Source: an uncultured Prevotellaceae bacterium (GTDB lineage Bacteria; Bacteroidota; Bacteroidia; Bacteroidales; Bacteroidaceae). Taken from it: 64,000 nucleotides of DNA. The first letter of the stretch is position 1; each line of letters starts with the position of its first letter. Position numbers and translations under genes: made by a program. Where the stretch lies: positions 124,001-188,000 of the forward strand of contig CAMVDV010000001.1 in NCBI GenBank assembly GCA_947166305.1, given 5' to 3'. Below, one piece after another: positions 1 to 7,625 of this stretch. The notes below the pieces were generated by a model. That model saw only the letters and a list, made by a program, of their open reading frames with translations, made no database searches and was not told where the DNA came from.

Positions 1-15
1 TCCTTATATTCCAAG

Positions 16-88
16 CGGTCGGATTGCAAATCCGACCGAACAAATATAGCAGCATTCGTTCCTGCCGTCCTGCCGGATTGGCAATCCG
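16..88. repeat. Two GGATT-GCAA-ATCC palindromes at the left edge
   Basis: Arms CGGTCGGATT (16-25) and AATCCGACCG (29-38) form a 10-bp palindrome. A second smaller one has CGGATT (74-79) and AATCCG (83-88). The same core recurs four times at the right edge of the window (63863-63974). They lie directly upstream of, and in open frame with, the esterase gene. Confidence 0.7.
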
Positions 89-219
89 CCAGCAGCAGAC
101 ATGAGCATTGCAGGTGCGATAGGACAGGAAAGTTTTCTCTCTTTCTCTTCATTCTCCTATCTTCTCTTTCTGCTTTCGGCCAAGACTACGAGGGAGTCCG
201 ACTGCATTGGCTGGACAGC

Positions 220-1230
220 TTGAGGGCAGCAACAGCTCACATCCTGCGCGACAGCATCATCCGTCAGGACGGCGACAGCATGAAACTCTGGTGGACTGTC
301 TATGGAGAAAAGCCCACCGACGGCCGAAGCCTATGGATAAGTCTGCACGGCGGAGGCGGCACGACGCCTGACGTGAACGACCAACAGTGGCGCAATCAGA
401 TGCATCTCTACCGCCCGAGCGAGGGCGTCTATGTTGCTCCACGCTCTTCCGTCGAGGCATGGGACATGTGGTGCCAGCAGCCCATCGACAGCATGTACCG
501 CGTCCTCATCCGCACCATGATGGTTCATCTCGATGTCAATCCCGACAAAGTATATATCATGGGCTATTCGGCAGGCGGTGACGGCGTGTGGCGCATGGCA
601 CCGCGAATGGCCGACCATTGGGCGGCGGCAAGCATGATGGCAGGTCATCCCGGCGATGTTCGTCTCGAGAACTTGCTGAACACCCCCTTCATGATTTGGT
701 GCGGAGCGAACGACGCTGCCTACAATCGCAACAGGCTCGACCGCGAACGAGGCCTCGAGATGGACTCCTTGCAGCGCACTTGTCCCGATGGATATGTCCA
801 CGAAACACACATCATGGAGGGCAAAGGCCATTGGATGGACCGCGAGGATGCGGCGGCGGTGCCTTGGATGGCTCAGTACAAACGGCAGGCCTGGCCCAAA
901 CATATCATCTGGCAACAGGAAGCAGTCCTGCGTCCGACGTTTTATTGGCTCGAAGCTCCACGCGAAGAACTCAGTCGCGGCAAGCGTGTCGATGCCCTGG
1001 TCGATGGCAACATCATCAACGTCACCCGTTGCGATTACTCATACATTATTATATATATAAGCGATGAGTTGGTGAACCTCCGCAAGCCCGTCACCGTAAA
1101 ATACAATGGCAGAAAGGTCTTCAAAGGCAGGCTGAAACCGAGCCTCGACGTCTACAGGCAGACGCTCTACGAACGCCAAGACCCCAGATTTGCCGCACCA
1201 TGCAGGCTGACGGTCAGGATAAAAAGATAG
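220..1230 (+). CDS. Secreted alpha/beta-hydrolase (putative esterase, PHB-depolymerase-like); start uncertain
   Basis: Serine hydrolase of the alpha/beta fold, probably acting on an ester outside the cytoplasm. An HGGGG oxyanion-type motif is followed by the nucleophile elbow GYSAGG (Ser about residue 117 counted from the TTG at 220), a possible acid in CGAND and a His in KGHWM, which completes a plausible triad. A short beta-rich C-terminal extension follows. The start is unclear. TTG at 220 is only the first recognised start codon; the frame is open back to base 1, and bases 130-183 read K-FSLFLFILLSSLSAFG-Q, which looks exactly like a signal peptide. No ATG, GTG or TTG lies in frame before it. 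The true start was perhaps displaced by the palindromic repeats at 16-88, or lies outside the window. The family call is moderately sure; substrate unknown. Confidence 0.7.
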   Translation: MRAATAHILRDSIIRQDGDSMKLWWTVYGEKPTDGRSLWISLHGGGGTTPDVNDQQWRNQMHLYRPSEGVYVAPRSSVEAWDMWCQQPIDSMYRVLIRTMMVHLDVNPDKVYIMGYSAGGDGVWRMAPRMADHWAAASMMAGHPGDVRLENLLNTPFMIWCGANDAAYNRNRLDRERGLEMDSLQRTCPDGYVHETHIMEGKGHWMDREDAAAVPWMAQYKRQAWPKHIIWQQEAVLRPTFYWLEAPREELSRGKRVDALVDGNIINVTRCDYSYIIIYISDELVNLRKPVTVKYNGRKVFKGRLKPSLDVYRQTLYERQDPRFAAPCRLTVRIKR

Positions 1231-1292
1231 AAGGAATCCCTTCCTTGCGCAAATTATTGTGCTTTATCCGCATCGTGTTCCATAAATAATTG

Positions 1293-1300
1293 TATCTTTG
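1293..1300 (+). promoter_or_regulatory. Bacteroidetes -7 box TATCTTTG upstream of the ThuA gene
   Basis: TATCTTTG matches the TAnnTTTG consensus and lies 45 bases before the GTG start at 1345. No clear -33 TTTG was seen at the right spacing. Confidence 0.5.
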
Positions 1301-1344
1301 TGCCGAAGAATTAACATAGGAAACACTCAGAAAAAGTTATCGAA

Positions 1345-2106
1345 GTGAAGAGATTAGTCCGTCTGTTAGTGGCCGTCTGCATGATGTGTGCTTTTGGCCA
1401 AGTCCTTGCCCAGACAACTTCGCTGGAGGGCAAGAAGGTTTTGTTCGTCTATGGAGGCTGGGAAGGCCATGAACCCAGGCAATGTATGGAGATTCTCAAA
1501 CCGTGGCTCGAGAGCCAGGGAGCCAATGTTGTGCTGTCCAGTAGCCTCGACTCCTATACCGACGAGGCGCTGATGAGCAGTCTCGACCTCATAATTCAGA
1601 CCTGGACGATGGGACATCTCACTGCCGGGCAGGAAAGCGGACTGACGAAAGCAGTGCGTGGCGGCGTGGGATTGGCAGGCTGGCACGGTGGTCTGGGCGA
1701 CGCCTTCAGGGGAAATACAGAATATCAGTTCATGGTGGGCGGACAATGGGTGGCTCATCCTGGCGGCATCATCGACTACAAAGTGGACATCAAGGACAAG
1801 AAAGACCCTGTGACGAAAGGATTAAAGTCCTTCCACATGAAGTCCGAACAATACTATATGCACGTTGACCCCAGCGTGAAGGTGCTTGCCACGACAACAT
1901 TCCACAGCCAGCCCGAGTCGCCGTGGATAGAAGGTGTCGTGATGCCTGTCGTCTGGAAGAAGCATTACGGCAAAGGCCGCGTCTTCTATTCGTCGCTATG
2001 CCATTCGGCCAGTGACTTCAGCGTAGACGAGGCACTCGAAATCATGAAGCGAGGCATCGCATGGGCAGCGCTTTCCCGTCAGCAAGCCAAAGAAAAAGAA
2101 GAGTAG
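1345..2106 (+). CDS. Secreted ThuA-domain protein
   Basis: The ThuA (trehalose-utilisation-like) fold is a class I glutamine amidotransferase-like domain of unsettled function that often accompanies sugar metabolism in Bacteroidetes. Residues 1-22 form a signal peptide ending in VLAQ, so the protein is exported. The mature part starts with KKVLFVYGGWEGHEP and carries GLAGWHGGLGDAF and QYYMHVDPSVKVLA, which are typical of the family. It starts at GTG 1345, just after an AAAAAG tract. The length (253 aa) is normal for a single-domain ThuA protein. It lies 26 bases before msrA and may share its transcript. Family is secure; the reaction is unknown. Confidence 0.85.
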   Translation: MKRLVRLLVAVCMMCAFGQVLAQTTSLEGKKVLFVYGGWEGHEPRQCMEILKPWLESQGANVVLSSSLDSYTDEALMSSLDLIIQTWTMGHLTAGQESGLTKAVRGGVGLAGWHGGLGDAFRGNTEYQFMVGGQWVAHPGGIIDYKVDIKDKKDPVTKGLKSFHMKSEQYYMHVDPSVKVLATTTFHSQPESPWIEGVVMPVVWKKHYGKGRVFYSSLCHSASDFSVDEALEIMKRGIAWAALSRQQAKEKEE

Positions 2107-2132
2107 GGGAGACGGAATAATACTATAAGGAA

Positions 2133-2642
2133 ATGGAAAAAGAAATATACCTTGCCGGAGGATGCTTTTGGGGAACAGAGCATTACTTCAAACAGATAGA
2201 AGGCGTGACGCAGACGGAAGTAGGCTTTGCCAACGGACACACGCAGAACCCGACGTACAAGGAAGTTTATACCGACACGACAGGCTTTGCTGAGACCGTT
2301 TGCGTGAAGTACAATCCCGATAAGGTCAGCTTGGAGTTCCTTCTGCAAATGTTCTTCAAGGCCATCGACCCCGTTAGCCTCAACAAGCAGGGACACGACG
2401 AAGGCACACGTTACCGCACGGGTGTCTATTACACCAGCGACAACGATCTTCCCGTCATTGAAAAAGTATTTGCTGAAGAGCAGAACAATTACGCACAACC
2501 ATTAGCTGTGGAGAAGCAACCTCTGCAAAACTTCTTTGCAGCAGAAGAATACCATCAGGACTATCTCGACAAGAATCCCGATGGTTATTGCCATTTGCCT
2601 CTCTCGCTCTTTGAGTTCGCACGGACGGCACGGCAAAAGTAG
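2133..2642 (+). CDS. msrA: Peptide-methionine (S)-S-oxide reductase MsrA
   Basis: Reduces the S-epimer of methionine sulfoxide in proteins or free methionine, using thioredoxin. The signature GGCFWGTEH puts the catalytic Cys at residue 11, and the substrate-pocket residues (YxxG-type FANGHTQNPTYKEVYTDTTGFAE) follow. The C-terminal half has the usual AEEYHQDYLDKNPDGYC, with a second Cys that could resolve the disulfide. The full length of 169 aa is typical of a stand-alone cytosolic MsrA without the MsrB fusion. It ends 9 bases from the convergent gene at 2652, so the two transcripts must overlap. Confidence 0.95.
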   Translation: MEKEIYLAGGCFWGTEHYFKQIEGVTQTEVGFANGHTQNPTYKEVYTDTTGFAETVCVKYNPDKVSLEFLLQMFFKAIDPVSLNKQGHDEGTRYRTGVYYTSDNDLPVIEKVFAEEQNNYAQPLAVEKQPLQNFFAAEEYHQDYLDKNPDGYCHLPLSLFEFARTARQK

Positions 2643-2651
2643 TGCCCTCTC

Positions 2652-2927
2652 TTATCGGCGACGTTTCCTCGGAGTAAAGATGGAATGAATGCCGGAAACG
2701 ACACCCGAGCAGATGCGGAAGCACTGGTAGAGAACCAGTCCACCCGAGATGATGCGGCTGATGCCCTGCAGGCTGCTGACTGTCTTCGGTGCCTTCCCGC
2801 CCGTCAGATAACTGGCGTTCTCAGTCATCTGCGAGCGTGAGTCCTGCAGTTTCTTCTCGATGGTGCGCTTTCGCTGCCTGAGTGCAGCAAGCACATCGGG
2901 AGAGTTGACGATGTTGTTGCTGTTCAT
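2652..2927 (-). CDS. Small hypothetical protein, last gene of the YtxH/YqjE-like operon
   Basis: 91 aa, charged N-terminal half with an RQRKRTIEKKLQDSRSQM helix, then a hydrophobic stretch around residues 55-80 and a basic end (PRKRRR). This is the size and layout of the third protein that often follows YqjE-like proteins, but I see no diagnostic motif. Its start overlaps the stop of the upstream gene by 4 bases, so the two are translationally coupled. Probably a membrane-associated partner in an envelope stress operon; function unknown. Confidence 0.7.
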   Translation of the reverse strand: MNSNNIVNSPDVLAALRQRKRTIEKKLQDSRSQMTENASYLTGGKAPKTVSSLQGISRIISGGLVLYQCFRICSGVVSGIHSIFTPRKRRR

Positions 2928-3286
2928 AGTCCTTCTGCCTCCTCTTCGCTATCGCCCACAAACAAGCTGGCCACGAAGCGTGCCACGGGCTGCACTATCC
3001 AGCGTTTGCGGCCTATGAGTACAACTATGATGACGAGGAGCATCACTCCGCCCATGATGGTGAAGCTCCATGCACCGCCAACTATCTTTGCCAACCACAG
3101 AGCAAAGGCTATCACGAAGAAGAAGAGGGCAGCCAGGGCAAGTATGAGGCACACGGCAGCCGTGGCTACTGCGGAGAGGAGCACGCTCAGTTTCTCCGCA
3201 GAGTCCAGCTTGAGATACTCCTTTTGCAGTTCCAGATAGTTCTTAGCTTCTGTCCAGAGTGCCTGAATGCTGCTGCTGTAGTTCAT
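2924..3286 (-). CDS. Phage-holin-family / YqjE-like membrane protein
   Basis: 120 aa with an amphipathic N-terminal segment (about residues 1-32, SIQALWTEAKNYLELQKEYLKLD) followed by two transmembrane helices (about 34-60 and 68-92) and an acidic tail. This layout matches the YqjE / putative actinobacterial holin-X superfamily, inner membrane proteins linked to osmotic and stress responses; despite the family name there is no phage context here. It is flanked by the YtxH gene upstream and a coupled small gene downstream. Confidence 0.8.
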   Translation of the reverse strand: MNYSSSIQALWTEAKNYLELQKEYLKLDSAEKLSVLLSAVATAAVCLILALAALFFFVIAFALWLAKIVGGAWSFTIMGGVMLLVIIVVLIGRKRWIVQPVARFVASLFVGDSEEEAEGL

Positions 3287-3307
3287 AGTCTTAGTGTGAG
3301 CCTTGCG

Positions 3308-3350
3308 GTCTTTAGGGTCTTTTAGGACTCTAAGGGCATTAGGGTCTTTC
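3308..3350. repeat. Short AGGGTCTTT direct repeats flanking the YtxH gene
   Basis: Units such as TTTAGGGTCTTTT and ATTAGGGTCTTT recur here and again upstream of the same gene at about 3592-3635 (AAGGGTCTTTCATG, TTAGGGACTCTG). A related AAAGTCTCTAAAGTCCAAAGG tract is at 4338-4358. Simple sequence arrays of this kind mark many gene borders in the window. Confidence 0.5.
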
Positions 3351-3352
3351 CC

Positions 3353-3565
3353 TTATTCTTCGGTTTTGGTGGCTTGCAGCTCTTCGGCTATCTCGTCGAC
3401 GAGGTCGGACATCTCCTGACGATTGAGCTTGATGCCACGCTTGCGCAGTGCCTCTGCTATCTTTTCGCGCAGGTCGCTGCCCTTCTCGGGAGCAAAGAGT
3501 AAGCCACAGGCAGCGCCTACTACTGCTCCACCGACGAATGTTACCAGAAAATCCAATGCTTTCAT
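3353..3565 (-). CDS. YtxH-domain protein
   Basis: 70 aa. The N-terminal glycine-rich hydrophobic helix (FLVTFVGGAVVGAACGLLFAP, residues 6-26) and following EKGSDLREKI are the YtxH (gas-vesicle-like stress protein) signature. The rest is a charged helix. It heads the minus-strand three-gene operon 3565-2652, a set widely found in Bacteroidetes and thought to act in envelope or osmotic stress. Divergent from the SPOR gene. Function is inferred from the family only. Confidence 0.8.
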   Translation of the reverse strand: MKALDFLVTFVGGAVVGAACGLLFAPEKGSDLREKIAEALRKRGIKLNRQEMSDLVDEIAEELQATKTEE

Positions 3566-3741
3566 AGTTCGTTCTCCTTTCTTTTTTGTTCCTAAGGGTC
3601 TTTCATGTCTTTCGGGACATTAGGGACTCTGTTCCTTATCGCTTTTTCTCAATTCTGCCTACAAATATAGTGTTTTTTTGCATCCCTTCGCTCTGAAAAT
3701 GCAAAAAAATGTTGAAAAGTGGCCTTTTTCTGCTCGTTTTG

Positions 3742-3772
3742 TTGTGCTTTTGTGTAAAAAGCAATAACTTTG
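3742..3772 (+). promoter_or_regulatory. Bacteroidetes promoter for the SPOR lipoprotein
   Basis: TTG (3742-3744, preceded by TTTTG), a 20-base gap and TAACTTTG (3765-3772) fit the Bacteroidetes housekeeping consensus. The ATG is at 3820, leaving a 45-base leader. Confidence 0.7.
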
Positions 3773-3819
3773 CAAGGAAAAATAAGGGAATAAGTAACTA
3801 TAAAACCATAAAACAACTT

Positions 3820-4317
3820 ATGAAAAAGATTCTTTATGTTTGCGCTGCTGTTTGCGCCGTGTTCATGATGTCTTCCTGCAAGAGCAAGGAGAGTGCCTAC
3901 AAGAAAGCCTATGAGAAGGCGAAGGCCCAGCATACAGTGACGACAACGCCTGCCCAAACGACCACGACGCCCGTGCAGCAGGTGACGACTCAGACGGTGA
4001 CGCCCGTCACAACGACTCCCGTGGCAGACTACAGCAACGTGCAGGTTCGCAACGAGAGCGTTTCCTTTGTCGAAGGAAGTCCTTTGAAGCAGTACGGTGT
4101 GGTGGTGGCTTCCGTCACTATCAAGAGCAATGGCGTGGCCCTCATGCAGAAGCTTGCCGGACAAGGCTACAACAGTTGCGTGGCACAGGCTCAGGTGAAC
4201 GGCCAGACTTACTATCGTGTTGTTGCCTGCAGCTTCGACACTAAGCCCGAAGCCGCACAGAAGCGCAGTCAGCTCGAAGGGCAGTATCCCGGCGCATGGC
4301 TCCTCTATAAGAAATAA
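3820..4317 (+). CDS. SPOR-domain lipoprotein
   Basis: Predicted outer-envelope lipoprotein that binds denuded septal peptidoglycan. Start chosen at ATG 3820 because it follows a good promoter and gives a clean signal peptide ending in the lipobox MMSSC (Cys about residue 20). Then comes a Lys/Ala-rich helix, a Thr/Gln/Pro-rich low-complexity linker (TTTPAQTTTTPVQQ) and a C-terminal SPOR fold from about residue 85 (KQYGVVVASVTIKSNGVALMQKLAGQGYN to GAWLLYKK). Small SPOR lipoproteins of this shape are common in Bacteroidetes. It precedes ruvX by 64 bases. Confidence 0.85.
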   Translation: MKKILYVCAAVCAVFMMSSCKSKESAYKKAYEKAKAQHTVTTTPAQTTTTPVQQVTTQTVTPVTTTPVADYSNVQVRNESVSFVEGSPLKQYGVVVASVTIKSNGVALMQKLAGQGYNSCVAQAQVNGQTYYRVVACSFDTKPEAAQKRSQLEGQYPGAWLLYKK

Positions 4318-4381
4318 GTCCAAGGGGACTTCCCAAGACCTTAAAGTCTCTAAAGTCCAAAGGGACCTTGTTATTATCAGC

Positions 4382-4813
4382 GTGGGAAGAGTTCTTGCAA
4401 TAGACTACGGGGTCCGTCGCACCGGCTTGGCTGTGACGGACCCTTTGCAGATTATCCCTGGTGGGCTTACCACTGTGGAGACCCCAAAGCTTCTGGCTTT
4501 CCTGAAGGACTATCTTGCCAAGGAAAAGGTGGAACGATTCGTGGTGGGTCTGCCTAAACAGACTAACGGAAGGGACAGCGACAACTTGCCTCGCGTCAAG
4601 GCCTTCGTTGCCCAGCTGCAGAAGGCGTTCCCCGACACGCCGGTCGATATGTGGGACGAGCGCTACACCAGTGTGCTGGCCCATCAAGCCATCCTCGAGA
4701 GTGGCATCGGAAAGATGGCCCGCAGGAACAAGGCTCTCGTTGATGAAGTGAGCGCCACCATCATCCTGCAAGGATGGATGGAAAGGAGGCTCACCGCTCC
4801 GGCAAGAGGCTAA
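4382..4813 (+). CDS. ruvX: Putative pre-16S rRNA nuclease / Holliday junction resolvase YqgF (RuvX)
   Basis: RNase H-fold nuclease involved in 16S rRNA 5-prime maturation and proposed Holliday junction resolution. The first strand RVLAIDYGVRRTGLAV carries the first catalytic Asp; FVVGLPKQTNGRDS, MWDERYTSVLA and LVDEVSATIILQGW carry the remaining acidic residues. I place the start at GTG 4382 (M-GRVLAIDYG), giving 143 aa, the normal family length; the frame stays open upstream into the SPOR gene but that part has no family match. Followed by a 22-base repeat array, then def. Confidence 0.9.
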   Translation: MGRVLAIDYGVRRTGLAVTDPLQIIPGGLTTVETPKLLAFLKDYLAKEKVERFVVGLPKQTNGRDSDNLPRVKAFVAQLQKAFPDTPVDMWDERYTSVLAHQAILESGIGKMARRNKALVDEVSATIILQGWMERRLTAPARG

Positions 4814-4819
4814 ACAGGG

Positions 4820-4906
4820 AACCCTTCGCCGTTACGGTCAGAACCCTTCACCATTACGGTCAGAACCCTTCGCGGTTATGGAATAATGCTTCACCATTAT
4901 TGAAAG
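4820..4906. repeat. 22-base-period array between ruvX and def
   Basis: Units begin at 4820, 4842 and 4864 with core AACCCTTC(G/A)CC(G/A)TTACGG, followed by a diverged 21-base unit (4886-4906). Period 22 is exact for the first three copies. Confidence 0.8.
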
Positions 4907-4974
4907 AACCCTCCCCTGGACACACACTCACAGGCTTTCGGGCACGTCCGAAACCTCAATAAAAGCATAAACAA

Positions 4975-5532
4975 ATGGTATTACCTATATATACATACGG
5001 CCAGCCTGTGCTTCGTCAGGAAGCAGAGGAGATAGACAAAGACTATCCTGAGCTGGAGCAGTTCATAAAGGATATGTACGAAACGCTGGAGCGCAGCGAG
5101 GGCATCGGCCTGGCAGCTCCGCAAGTGGGGCGTCCCGTCAGGGTCGTCGTCATCAACCTCGACGTCATCAGCGACGACCTGCCCGAGTACAAAGGCTTCG
5201 TCAAGACCTACATCAACCCCTACATCGAGGAGTACGACGAAACGGAGACCGACGTCCTGGAGGAAGGCTGTCTCTCCCTGCCCGGCATCCATGAGAAGGT
5301 GAAGCGTGCGAAGCGCATCCGTGTCACCTATCAGGATGAGCAGTTCGAGAAGCACGACGAATGGGTGACGGGCTATTTGGCCCGCGTCATGCAGCATGAA
5401 TTTGATCACCTCGACGGCGTCGTCTTCACCGACCATCTGCAAGGCCTCCGCCGCCAGCTCACAAGGTCGAAGCTGCAAGACATCAGGAAAGGCAACTTCT
5501 CCTGCAACTATAAGGTGAAGGTGAAGCGTTAG
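4975..5532 (+). CDS. def: Peptide deformylase
   Basis: Removes the formyl group from the N-terminal methionine of new proteins; a metal (Fe2+ or Zn2+) enzyme of the cytosol. All three motifs are present: GIGLAAPQVG (about residue 43), EGCLSLPG with metal ligand Cys99, and QHEFDHLDG with His141, catalytic Glu142 and His145. 185 aa is typical for Bacteroidetes, with the usual basic C-terminal extension. ATG at 4975 follows an AAAGCATAAACAA leader. The next gene starts 47 bases after the stop, behind a heptamer array. Confidence 0.97.
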   Translation: MVLPIYTYGQPVLRQEAEEIDKDYPELEQFIKDMYETLERSEGIGLAAPQVGRPVRVVVINLDVISDDLPEYKGFVKTYINPYIEEYDETETDVLEEGCLSLPGIHEKVKRAKRIRVTYQDEQFEKHDEWVTGYLARVMQHEFDHLDGVVFTDHLQGLRRQLTRSKLQDIRKGNFSCNYKVKVKR

Positions 5533-5533
5533 T

Positions 5534-5574
5534 CGTTGACCGTTGACCATTGACCATTGACCATTGACCGTTGA
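5534..5574. repeat. TTGACCA heptamer array between def and the TPR gene
   Basis: About six 7-base units of the form CCATTGA / CCGTTGA. The same family in the opposite orientation lies inside the following gene (5651-5685), so the two arrays are inverted repeats bracketing its start. Confidence 0.85.
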
Positions 5575-5579
5575 GGGCT

Positions 5580-7625
5580 ATGAGTGTAAAGCGACTATCA
5601 TTGCTTTTGGCAATGCTTTTAGGCATGTTCAGCTTCCATTGGCGTTTGGTTAATGGTCAATGGTCAATAGTCAATGGTCAATGCCTGATGGCTCAGATCA
5701 ACACAGACCGCGTCCTTCTGATGGGGCGCAATGCCTTGTACTATGAGGACTATGTGCTTGCCATCCAGCGATTCAATATGGTTATCGGTGCCAAGCCGTG
5801 GCTCGGCGAACCTTACTTCTACAGGGCTTTGGCAAAATTCTACCTCGAGGACTATCAAGGAGCAGAGATAGACTGCAATCATGCCGTGGAGCGCAATCCC
5901 TATGCCCTCAATCATTATGTGCTCAGAGCACTTTGTCGCATCAATCAGAACCGATATGCCTTGGCCGAAGAGGACTACGAGAAGGCCATCTCCATCAATC
6001 CTCTCGAGCACAACGCTTGGCACAACATCGTACTTTGCCAAATAGAATTGAAAGAATACGAACGCGCCGATTCCTCGCTCGACGTGATGCTCCGCCATTG
6101 GCCTAAGGAGCCCGAGCAATATACCATGAAGGCTCAGGTTTCATTGCTCAGGACAGATACCGTTCAGGCAGAGAAGTGGACCGACAGAGCCCTCGAACTT
6201 GACGAGTACGACGGCAAGGCTTGGAGCATGAAGGCAATGTTCCAGGCAGGCAGAAAGGAGTACAAGAAAGCAGAAGCCTCCCTCGACAAAGCCATCACGC
6301 AAATGCCAAAGATGGCCGGACTGTACGTCAACCGAGCTTTAACACGCTACAATCAGGACAACCTCCGCGGAGCGATGTCGGACTACGATGCTTGCCTCGA
6401 CCTCGAACCACGCAACTATCTGGCCCATTACAACCGAGGTTTGCTCCGAGCCCAAGTGGGAGAAGACAATCTTGCAGTAGAGGATTTCAACTTTGTGCTT
6501 GAGCTGGAGCCGGACAACACCATCGCTCTCTACAACAGGGCATTGCTTCTCGACAACATCGGCGATTATAAAGGTGTCATACGCGACATCAGTGCCGTCA
6601 TCAAGGACTACCCCGAGTTCTGGGACGGCTATCGTCGGCGGGCATCCATCAAGCGGAAGATTGGCGACATCAACGGCGCCGAGCGCGACGAGTTCAAGGT
6701 CTTGCAGGCACATCTCGACGCCGTGGCTGGCAAGAAGCATCCCGTCCGCACCCGCAAGAAAAGCGAACGCAACATCGAAGACTATGCAGCGCTCGTGGAA
6801 GAAGATACACATGAGGAGGAGAACGAATACGTCAGCGAGTATCGGGGCAAGGTTCAGAACCGGCAGACGGAGTTGAGGCCGGAGCCTATCTACTCGCTCA
6901 CTTACTACAAACGCACTTCTGAGACCAACACATACATTGCCTTTTGCTCTCAGATCGAAGAGCTCAACAACAAACATGTATTCCCTCAGCAGTTGTACTT
7001 GACTGACAACGAGGCTCCGTTGACCGCAAAACAGACCGAAGCACACCAGGCTTCCATCACTTCGCTCACTGAGAAGATAGAAGAGTTCGAGCGAACGTCG
7101 CTCGACATGGCCGACCGTAACCTGCTCTTGAATCGTGCCCTCGACTACTATCACATCCGTGATTTTGAGAATGCCATCTGGGATATGACGCATCTCATAC
7201 AGATGAACGGCACCGACGCGATGGCTTACATCCTGCGGGCACAGTGTCGGTTTGCACAACTCGAGGTGAAGAGATCCACCGCCTCAGCCTCCGACCTTCG
7301 CCTCGGCTATCTTATGGCGGTGCAAGACTACGACAAGGCTTCCGACCTCATGCCCGATGTTCCATTCCTCCATTATAATATAGGATGTGTCCAAGTGCAG
7401 TTGGCCGATTATCTTGCAGCGCAGAAGTCTTTCAGCCGTGCCCTGGAGCTTGACCCGCATTTCCCAAGTGCTTACTACGGCCGAGGCGTGGCATACATCC
7501 TCGGCGGACAAGTGGAGCAAGGCCTCAGCGACCTCTCACAAGCTGGTGAACTCGGGCTTTACACGGCCTACAATCTCATAAAGAAGTACTCGAAAGAGCA
7601 GAACAAGTCCAATTCAAAGAAATGA
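5580..7625 (+). CDS. Exported TPR-repeat protein
   Basis: 681 aa from ATG 5580. A signal peptide (SVKRLSLLLAMLLGMFSF) is followed by an odd VNGQWSIVNGQC segment encoded by a heptamer array, then at least eight tetratricopeptide repeats in the first half (motifs such as AWHNIVLCQIELKEYERADSSL and AHYNRGLLRAQVGEDNLAVEDF), a charged linker of about residues 380-480, and further TPRs at the C-terminus (PDVPFLHYNIGCVQVQLADYLAAQKSFSRALELDP). TPR proteins of this type are protein-interaction scaffolds, here probably periplasmic. Its stop overlaps the next start (ATGA). Partner unknown. Confidence 0.85.
   Translation: MSVKRLSLLLAMLLGMFSFHWRLVNGQWSIVNGQCLMAQINTDRVLLMGRNALYYEDYVLAIQRFNMVIGAKPWLGEPYFYRALAKFYLEDYQGAEIDCNHAVERNPYALNHYVLRALCRINQNRYALAEEDYEKAISINPLEHNAWHNIVLCQIELKEYERADSSLDVMLRHWPKEPEQYTMKAQVSLLRTDTVQAEKWTDRALELDEYDGKAWSMKAMFQAGRKEYKKAEASLDKAITQMPKMAGLYVNRALTRYNQDNLRGAMSDYDACLDLEPRNYLAHYNRGLLRAQVGEDNLAVEDFNFVLELEPDNTIALYNRALLLDNIGDYKGVIRDISAVIKDYPEFWDGYRRRASIKRKIGDINGAERDEFKVLQAHLDAVAGKKHPVRTRKKSERNIEDYAALVEEDTHEEENEYVSEYRGKVQNRQTELRPEPIYSLTYYKRTSETNTYIAFCSQIEELNNKHVFPQQLYLTDNEAPLTAKQTEAHQASITSLTEKIEEFERTSLDMADRNLLLNRALDYYHIRDFENAIWDMTHLIQMNGTDAMAYILRAQCRFAQLEVKRSTASASDLRLGYLMAVQDYDKASDLMPDVPFLHYNIGCVQVQLADYLAAQKSFSRALELDPHFPSAYYGRGVAYILGGQVEQGLSDLSQAGELGLYTAYNLIKKYSKEQNKSNSKK
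5651..5685 (+). repeat. CAATGGT heptamer array inside the TPR gene
   Basis: Five 7-base units (TAATGGT, CAATGGT, CAATAGT, CAATGGT, CAATGCC) encode VNGQWSIVNGQC right after the signal-peptide core. Seven is not a multiple of three, so an array reads through all frames and gives a WSMVNGQ-type heptapeptide; this orientation has no stop codon, the reverse has TGA. Confidence 0.9.
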
